The notes under the pieces: generated by a model | Told to the model about the DNA's origin: nothing | Seen by the model: the letters and a program-made list of their open reading frames with translations, nothing else | Databases searched by the model: none | Program-made: the position numbers and the translations under genes | From: Fidelibacterota bacterium 46_43 | Lineage (GTDB): Bacteria > Fidelibacterota > Fidelibacteria > Fidelibacterales > Fidelibacteraceae | Length of the DNA stretch: 29,460 nt | Direction of reading: 5' to 3' | NCBI GenBank assembly: GCA_001509335.1 | Contig: LGGY01000132.1 | Span: 1-29,460 of the forward strand | Part shown: in pieces, positions 24,169-29,460 of the stretch | How positions within the stretch are numbered: position 1 is the stretch's first letter | Layout: each line of letters starts with the position of its first letter

Positions 24169-25407
24169 AATCCCCACACGCAAATTCCTTTTGAACACCT
24201 GACCCATCTGTGTCATGCATTTATATTTCCCCGGGAAGATGGTCGCCTGGATTTCAGTGGATTTACAGAAGATCCTGAACTGATCCGGGCCTGTCATGAC
24301 CATCAGGTAAAAATATCCATTTCCGTCGGTGGTTGGGATCCGGCAAGAACACCCCGTTTTGCCGTCATGGCTTCAGATTCCATCGCACGGAAGGCCTTTG
24401 TAGAAAACCTGACCCGGTTTTGTCTTGAGAACGGTTATAATGGCGCAGATATCGACTGGGAATATCCTCCTCCGGATAAAGAAAAATACACAACTCTTCT
24501 TTTTCAGGAACTGTATGACTCCTTTGCATCCCAAAATCCCCCACTGCTATTAAGTATCGCAGCACCCTCCACCGATGCGAACAACCGGTATAACTGGCCG
24601 GTGATGAATCAGATTTTGGACTGGGTAGGTGTAATGACCTACGATTATTACGGCAGCTGGACAAACAAAGCAGGTCCCAATGCACCTTTATACGGCAGCA
24701 TCAGCACAACGGATCAGGGCTGGATTGACCGCTCCGTGAAACATTATCTGAACGATAAAGGAGTCCCCCCGGAAAAATTGTGCATCGGAATTCCTTTTTA
24801 CGGATGGGAATTTCAAGCCTCTTCCCTCTTTGGGACGAGTACAGGTGGCACCCAGCGCCGTTACTATGAAATTGAGCCTCTTTTGAAAGAAGGATGGATC
24901 CGCCATTGGGATGAAGAAACAAAAACACCCTGGCTAAGGCATCCCAATCAAACTCATATCATCAGCTTTGACGACCAGGAGTCTATAACAGAAAAATGCA
25001 GCTATATTCTGAATCACGGACTGGCCGGAACCATCATCTGGGCGATTGGACAAGATCAAATCGACGGTAAAACCCCTTTATTAACCGTTGTAGGTACAGA
25101 ACTGGAATCATTTATCCAAACCATTCAAACCCCTGGGATTCCCATGACAACGGAACTCTATCCCAACTATCCCAATCCCTTCAATGCAGAAACCCGAATT
25201 CGCTTCAGTGTACAAAAACACACGGTTGTAAAAATCCTGATATACAACATTCAGGGAGATCTTGTAAAGACTCTTGTGGATGACGTATTTTCACCGGGGA
25301 TATATCGTGTGACTTTTCAGGGAACAGGGCACCCTTCGGGGATTTATTTTTGCAGGATGGAAACGGACTATGCGATGTACACACTGAAAATGCTTTTTAT
25401 GAAATAG
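24169..25407 (+). pseudogene. GH18 chitinase-like gene lacking its 5' end, with C-terminal secretion sorting domain
   Basis: The frame opens after stops TGA TGA at 24163-24168 and is clearly GH18 from its first codons (IPFEHLTHLCHAF, then VKISISVGGWDPAR), but has no signal peptide, no first barrel strand, and no ATG, GTG or TTG until the Met at 24367. That Met lies inside the barrel, so starting there would not give a whole fold. Counting from it, the catalytic motif reads N25-G-A-D28-I-D30-W-E32: the acid/base Glu and two Asp remain, the first Asp is Asn. GVMTYDYYGSW and GIPFYGWEF follow. Residues about 265-346 form a C-terminal sorting/FlgD-like domain (YPNYPNPFNAETRIRF to the end), which in FCB bacteria directs type IX secretion. 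Probably a 5'-truncated gene; a misassembly is possible. Confidence 0.75.
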
Positions 25408-25433
25408 ACTGATTGTTTTTTATTCGAAGTTCA

Positions 25434-26939
25434 TCAGAACAAAAGGGCTAAAGCAGCAAACAGGCCACCTGTGAGCGTACACAAAAGATTGACCCGGTCA
25501 TTATTCATGGGTCGACAGCCCCGGATCAGGGGGATATTTTTCTCAGAGCAATGATCTTTTTTTTCTGTGACTTTTCCACAGGCAGGACACCGGTACTGGG
25601 CCTGGACAGTAGCCCCTAAAATGGAATCGGCTACAGACCCGAAGAAGCCGGCGAGGGTCATGATGAGAATATGTTCCAGGGTGAGAAAATCCACTTGTCG
25701 CCATCTCCACATAAACCAGCCGATCAACACCACGGAGAGAGATCCTAACAGAGCACCAAAAGTCCCCAGGGGTGTGATACCACCGGACGTTCCCATTTCC
25801 ACTTTTTTAAAATTGAGGATACTGACCGGCGGACGTTTACTGAATGTACCCAGTTCTGTAGCCCAGGTATCGGCGGTTGCGGCGGCGATACTCCCCAGAA
25901 ATATCATATACCAGACCGGATGCCGGGTAAAGTAGAACCCGAGAGTGGCAAGCATTCCCACACCTCCATTGGCAAAAACCTGGAAAATATCCCGCTGCCC
26001 CCCTTTTTCAAAAACCGTTTCAAGAATTTTCTTATGCCGTTTCCCTATTGTGGTAAAAAGGCTGGAAGTCACAAAGAAGAAAATCATGGGGAACATCCAT
26101 TCCAGCCCGCCAATACCAAAGACAACTGTTCCCAGAAGCCAGGCTCCCACGGCACCGCTCAGGGAAAGGGTTTTTGCTTTCCAGGCAAGCCAGGCAATTC
26201 CGGCGGTTAGTATCATCCAGAGCATGAGTTGATGTTGCATGGCCGGACTGCCGGTATAAAGAAAATCCAGAATCACGGCACTTCCCAGGGGAACCATCAG
26301 ATTGTCGGTCCCCTCGTGAGAAATGGTTTCCGAGGCCGCCGCGTATACTGCTGTAAAAAACCCAAAAAGGACTGCTGTGTTCCAGGGGATTTCCGGTCCG
26401 AAAAAACGGCGGAAAAAATACATCCCTGTTACCGCCACAAGAAAAGAGGTCACAAACATAGCCATGCTTCCCTGGAGGGATTTTTTATCGGACCAGATTT
26501 TAAAAGATACGGGGTGTTTACGGGATTCTCCCACCCAGCTGGCAACAGGATCGCCGAAGGTCATGATCAGCATCGCCGTTAGCAAAATAGCCGGATCTTT
26601 ATCCCAGAACCAGAGAACAAGAATCAGGAATGAGATGGGAAAATAAACTGTCCCATAGCTGACACGATCTGTTTCGTGGATGCCCTTCAATAATCCGTAG
26701 CGGATACCGAAAGAGTTGACAAGTATAAAAACCCCGGCCAGTGTTGCAACCGGCAGGGAATGCTGAAAAAAAATGGGGGAAAAACAAACCAGTATCCCTA
26801 CAAGAATATGGACAATCCGCCGTGTGGTATGGGGATGTACCCGAAACAGGCGGAGTAAAAAATCGGCAAGGCCCAGGAAAAGGGTAATGATAAGAAAAAA
26901 CAAGCCAAACATCAGCCAGGAAGAAACATTCTGAAACAT
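25434..26939 (-). CDS. Fusion of phytol/dolichol-kinase-like and DUF92 (VTE6-like) membrane domains
   Basis: 501 aa, very hydrophobic. Residues 1-225 resemble the CTP-dependent polyprenol kinase family (phytol kinase VTE5, dolichol kinase): TTRRIVHILVGIL (38-50), FGDPVASWVG (128-137) and WSDKKSLQGS (149-158). Residues about 250-501 are DUF92: RDIFQVFANGGVG (316-328), ADTWATELG (356-364), KKVEMGTSGGITPLGT, DSILGATVQ (438-446), a CPAC pair and NNDRVN near the end. Plant VTE6, a DUF92 protein, phosphorylates phytyl phosphate to the diphosphate. The fusion could therefore convert an isoprenoid alcohol to its diphosphate in two steps; substrate and CTP use are inference. The ATG has AAGGAG 5 nt upstream. 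It stands alone, convergent with the GH18 gene (26-nt gap). Confidence 0.85.
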   Translation of the reverse strand: MFQNVSSWLMFGLFFLIITLFLGLADFLLRLFRVHPHTTRRIVHILVGILVCFSPIFFQHSLPVATLAGVFILVNSFGIRYGLLKGIHETDRVSYGTVYFPISFLILVLWFWDKDPAILLTAMLIMTFGDPVASWVGESRKHPVSFKIWSDKKSLQGSMAMFVTSFLVAVTGMYFFRRFFGPEIPWNTAVLFGFFTAVYAAASETISHEGTDNLMVPLGSAVILDFLYTGSPAMQHQLMLWMILTAGIAWLAWKAKTLSLSGAVGAWLLGTVVFGIGGLEWMFPMIFFFVTSSLFTTIGKRHKKILETVFEKGGQRDIFQVFANGGVGMLATLGFYFTRHPVWYMIFLGSIAAATADTWATELGTFSKRPPVSILNFKKVEMGTSGGITPLGTFGALLGSLSVVLIGWFMWRWRQVDFLTLEHILIMTLAGFFGSVADSILGATVQAQYRCPACGKVTEKKDHCSEKNIPLIRGCRPMNNDRVNLLCTLTGGLFAALALLF

Positions 26940-27067
26940 GAAAACTCCTTTTCAAGAGGGAAGGGGAGGGGAACAACATCCCGGGTATCTCATGCCTTGT
27001 CATCAAGTATCCCGGGAATTTAACCCGATCCCCCAAAGAGAAGGTAGAAATATTTTTAAAAGAACTA

Positions 27068-27205
27068 TTGCACTTTAAAACGAAAAATAGGTATATTCAT
27101 ACTGCGTTTGAGGGATAAATCCCGAAAGGGTTTTGAAATATTTCTTCTCAGGTTCCCTCCTGTGTTGAAAAATGCCGGTGTGCAACGCATCGGCATTTTT
27201 CTTTT
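27068..27205 (+). ncRNA. Candidate small RNA or attenuated 5' leader
   Basis: A possible promoter (TTGCAC 27068-27073, 18-bp spacer, TATATT 27092-27097) would start a transcript near 27104. The transcript would contain two mutually exclusive short hairpins sharing one CCC (GGGAT-AA-ATCCC and CCC-GAAA-GGG, 27112-27130) and end at the intrinsic terminator at 27168-27200. The terminator lies 52 nt before the ATG of the next gene, so this is either a free small RNA of about 100 nt or a leader with premature termination. No known riboswitch, SRP or 6S signature was recognised. Confidence 0.35.
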
Positions 27206-27206
27206 C
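27168..27206 (+). terminator. Intrinsic terminator with no gene upstream on its strand
   Basis: A perfect 10-bp stem AAAAATGCCG / CGGCATTTTT (27168-27177 and 27191-27200) with a 13-nt loop is followed by CTTTTC. The A/U flanks make it potentially bidirectional. The nearest plus-strand gene upstream ends 1.76 kb away and a minus-strand gene lies between, so the expected substrate is a short transcript starting just upstream. Confidence 0.75.
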
Positions 27207-27256
27207 AGCCGGTTTTTCATTTTTCCTGAAGGCGGAAGATTCTAAATTCCATTAAT

Positions 27257-27928
27257 ATGAAACGTATCTGTGCATACCTCCTCATTTTACTTCTTATTAT
27301 ACCGGAAGCAGCAGATTGTATAGACTATGATATCAATTTATCCATTGAATCCCCCCGACAGGAATATGGACACCGGATGGGGCGCGGTCTGGTTATCCGT
27401 CCGGGGATGACCTTATACCCCGGAAAGGCACCATGGTACACCGGTGCAGATTTCAGTCTGGGTGGCGGCGCATGGGATCTGACTGCATACGGAGGATTCT
27501 ACACATCTTTTTCATCCCTGGGAATACAGCCCGAGTGGAGCCTGGGGTGGTGGGGCCGGACCGATTCCCTTACCTCTTCCCTGAAATGCACCATCAGTCA
27601 TACTTCCCCTTTCCGGTGGCAATTCACGGCAGATTTGGATCCTCTGGCTGGACGTATGTACGGATTAGGTAAAATTCAATGGCTGGTGGACTGGAAAACG
27701 CCCTGGATTTTATCGGTCTATACGGGATTTAATCTGTCATCCTACCGGCAGGGTCCGGTTTACAGAAAATCGGGGCTTTCAGAAGCCGGTATCGGCATCA
27801 CCACCTGGATGGAAATCGGCCCTTGGTATGGTGAGTTTTCCCTGAGAAGTGGCCCGGGATTTGATCGGTTTCATTTTGAAAACTATCAGATATTTTTCCG
27901 GTTTTTGATCATTCAAAGCAGAGGATAA
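27257..27928 (+). CDS. Secreted beta-rich protein, probably outer membrane, function unknown
   Basis: A 223-aa protein not recognised as a known family. The first ~20 residues (MKRICAYLLILLLIIPEAAD) are a signal peptide. The mature part is rich in Trp, Tyr, Gly and Ser in alternating strands (WYTGADFSLGGGAWDLTAYG, WSLGWWGRTDSLTSSL, WILSVYTGFNLSSYR), as in small outer-membrane beta-barrels, though the usual terminal Phe is absent (ends IIQSRG). It has no cysteine pattern or catalytic motif. Its stop is 2 nt before the ATG of the GH13 lipoprotein gene, and the Shine-Dalgarno of that gene lies inside its last codons, so the two are coupled; a role in starch or maltodextrin handling at the cell surface is a guess from context. 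Confidence 0.7.
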   Translation: MKRICAYLLILLLIIPEAADCIDYDINLSIESPRQEYGHRMGRGLVIRPGMTLYPGKAPWYTGADFSLGGGAWDLTAYGGFYTSFSSLGIQPEWSLGWWGRTDSLTSSLKCTISHTSPFRWQFTADLDPLAGRMYGLGKIQWLVDWKTPWILSVYTGFNLSSYRQGPVYRKSGLSEAGIGITTWMEIGPWYGEFSLRSGPGFDRFHFENYQIFFRFLIIQSRG

Positions 27929-27930
27929 AA

Positions 27931-29460
27931 ATGGCCCGTTGTAACATTCCGGCTCTCATAATAGTACTTTTTCTCCTGGGCTGTCAGCCGAAACAGAAGG
28001 AAAGCATGATGGATGAAAACTCTTTTTTCAAACAGGTCCCTTCATGGGCATCAAAGGTCGTATGGTATCAGATTTTTCCGGATCGTTTCGAAAACGGAGA
28101 TTCGGGAAATGATCCGGACAAGGAGTCACTAAGAGGTGCCTGGCCCCACGACGCCGAATCCCCCTGGCAATTATCTCCCTGGACGGCAGACTGGTACAAA
28201 CTCCAACCCTGGGAAAAGGAGAATGGAAAAGATATCTGGTTCAATATCCAACGCCGGCGTTACGGCGGTGATTTACAGGGAATTATCAATAAACTGGATT
28301 ATCTGGAGGATCTGGGAATCGGCGCCATATACCTGAATCCTGTTTTTCAGGCACCCAGCCTTCATAAATACGATGGCGCCTGTTACCATCATATTGATGT
28401 CCACTTTGGACCCGATCCGGAAGGAGATCTTCAGCGCATGGCCGGGGAGAACCCGGTTGAGCCTTCCACCTGGATTTGGACAGAAGCAGATCAATTAGTT
28501 TTGAAACTGATCAAAGAAGCCCATCGACGGAACATCCGAATCATTTTCGACGGTGTATTCAACCACATGGGAATCACAAGTTTTGCCTTTCAGGATCTTT
28601 TAAAAAACGGGAAAAAATCTGCGTACCTGGAATGGTTTAGTGTGACAGACTGGGATACTCCGGGATTTTTGGGAGCTCCTTTTACCTATGAAGGATGGTT
28701 TGGCGTGGCGGAATTGCCCGAACTCCGCGAGGATGAAAACGGGATTGTTGAGGGGCCCCGGCAGTATATTTTTGAAGCAACCCGCCGATGGATGGACCCG
28801 AATGGGGACGGCGATCCATCTGACGGCATAGACGGCTGGCGTCTGGATGTGGCCTTTTGTGTGGGACATCCCTTTTGGAAAGCCTGGCGAAGTCATGTGA
28901 AAGCCATCAACTCCGAAGCCTATCTCACGGCTGAAATTATTGACCCGCCGGAAAAAGTACTCCCATATTTACAGGGGGATGAATTCGATGCGGTGATGAA
29001 TTACAATTTTGCGTTCATTGCCCACAAATATTTTGTAAACCGCCGGGATAAAATCACACCGGTCCGTTTTGCCCGGGATCTGGATTCCCTGTTGAATACC
29101 TATCCCCTTGAAACACTCTATGTCATGCAAAATCTGTACGATTCCCACGATACCCAGCGTCTCCTCAGCGCCCTGGCCAATCCCGATATCGGAAAATTTG
29201 AAAACTGGGGTGAATTTTTTGGAAAATCCCAGGCTCACAATCCCCATTATAACATCCGGCCTCCCGAAGATAAAGAAACCTTAAAAATTCACCGGCAGAT
29301 GATTGTGCTGCAAATGACATTTGTAGGGGCTCCCATGATCTATTACGGAGACGAAGCCGGAATGTGGGGTGCCAATGACCCCTGTAGCCGGAAACCCATG
29401 GTCTGGCCCGGCAGACAGTACGAGGCTGAAACCACCCGGCCCAATCAGTCATCGATGCCT
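27931..29460 (+). CDS. Lipoprotein GH13 alpha-amylase family enzyme, 3' end outside the window
   Basis: 510 codons are open to the window edge. The signal peptide ends in the lipobox FLLGC, so it is lipidated at C18. The GH13 core starts VVWYQIFPDRFENGD and YGGDLQGI. The four conserved regions are present: I D207-G-V-F-N-H212; II G302-W-R-L-D306 (nucleophile); III E335 in LTAEII (acid/base); IV S-H406-D407 (transition-state Asp). GAPMIYYGDEAGMWG follows. The opening and region IV (YDSHDTQR) resemble the neopullulanase/cyclomaltodextrinase-like branch, but lipidation suggests a periplasmic or surface enzyme like SusG-type amylases acting on alpha-glucans. The GAGG 6 nt before the ATG overlaps the stop region of the preceding secreted protein. 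Substrate specificity is not settled. Confidence 0.93.
   Translation, partial: MARCNIPALIIVLFLLGCQPKQKESMMDENSFFKQVPSWASKVVWYQIFPDRFENGDSGNDPDKESLRGAWPHDAESPWQLSPWTADWYKLQPWEKENGKDIWFNIQRRRYGGDLQGIINKLDYLEDLGIGAIYLNPVFQAPSLHKYDGACYHHIDVHFGPDPEGDLQRMAGENPVEPSTWIWTEADQLVLKLIKEAHRRNIRIIFDGVFNHMGITSFAFQDLLKNGKKSAYLEWFSVTDWDTPGFLGAPFTYEGWFGVAELPELREDENGIVEGPRQYIFEATRRWMDPNGDGDPSDGIDGWRLDVAFCVGHPFWKAWRSHVKAINSEAYLTAEIIDPPEKVLPYLQGDEFDAVMNYNFAFIAHKYFVNRRDKITPVRFARDLDSLLNTYPLETLYVMQNLYDSHDTQRLLSALANPDIGKFENWGEFFGKSQAHNPHYNIRPPEDKETLKIHRQMIVLQMTFVGAPMIYYGDEAGMWGANDPCSRKPMVWPGRQYEAETTRPNQSSMP

Larger units (their letters stand above)
26940..27256. other. Intergenic region between divergent genes, with structured elements
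   Basis: 317 bases between the DUF92 fusion (minus) and the secreted protein (plus). On the DUF92 side there is a 7-bp inverted repeat TCCCGGG / CCCGGGA (about 26979-27017). From about 27068 there is a possible plus-strand promoter, then about 100 bases ending in a strong intrinsic terminator, listed separately. No clear minus-strand promoter could be picked for the fusion gene. Confidence 0.55.

Overview
The window reads like a chromosomal segment of an uncultured Gram-negative bacterium of the Fibrobacterota-Chlorobiota-Bacteroidota (FCB) group. Candidatus Neomarinimicrobiota or a near relative is my best guess, not proven. The supporting features are a C-terminal sorting domain of the type IX secretion kind on a chitinase-like protein (YPNYPNPFN motif), a DUF2723 membrane glycosyltransferase with TPR tail, an ExbB-ExbD-ExbD-TonB operon, outer-membrane-type proteins, the futalosine menaquinone enzyme MqnC, and ferredoxin-dependent 2-oxoglutarate oxidation. 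No phage, transposase, CRISPR array, rRNA or tRNA was found.

Layout. 1-8956 is a minus-strand block read from right to left: valS, a secreted DUF4139-like protein, recG, the DUF2723 glycosyltransferase, an intrinsic terminator, and the first 34 codons of a family 2 glycosyltransferase. 8957-9475 is non-coding. 9476-11413 is a plus-strand unit: GNAT acetyltransferase, mqnC (4-nt overlap), queF. 11414-11899 is non-coding and holds copy A of a dispersed repeat. 11900-16021 is a tight minus-strand operon korA-korB-fumarase alpha-fumarase beta, covering two TCA-cycle steps. 16247-17764 is an M32 carboxypeptidase. 17851-19970 is the exbB-exbD-exbD-tonB energy-transduction operon, with a near-consensus promoter upstream and an intrinsic terminator downstream. 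20070-22883 holds an S41 C-terminal processing protease and a lipoprotein serine hydrolase of the beta-lactamase/class C family.

22922-25407 looks like a decayed patch: a frameshifted and truncated SGNH/sialate O-acetylesterase-like gene, 0.65 kb of repeats including copy B of the dispersed element, and a GH18 gene lacking its 5' end. 25434-26939 encodes a fusion of a phytol/dolichol-kinase-like domain with a DUF92 (VTE6-like) domain, probably a two-step isoprenoid alcohol kinase. 26940-27256 contains a candidate small RNA or attenuated leader. 27257 to the end is a secreted beta-rich protein coupled to a lipoprotein GH13 alpha-amylase that runs off the window.

Taken together, this is core metabolism (translation, DNA repair, TCA cycle, menaquinone, queuosine) mixed with envelope and polysaccharide functions. 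The most interesting items are the dispersed repeat with a strongly conserved 54-nt core, the two-kinase fusion, the ~100-nt terminator-ended leader at 27.1 kb, and intrinsic terminators or hairpins placed directly in front of the next gene's start codon.
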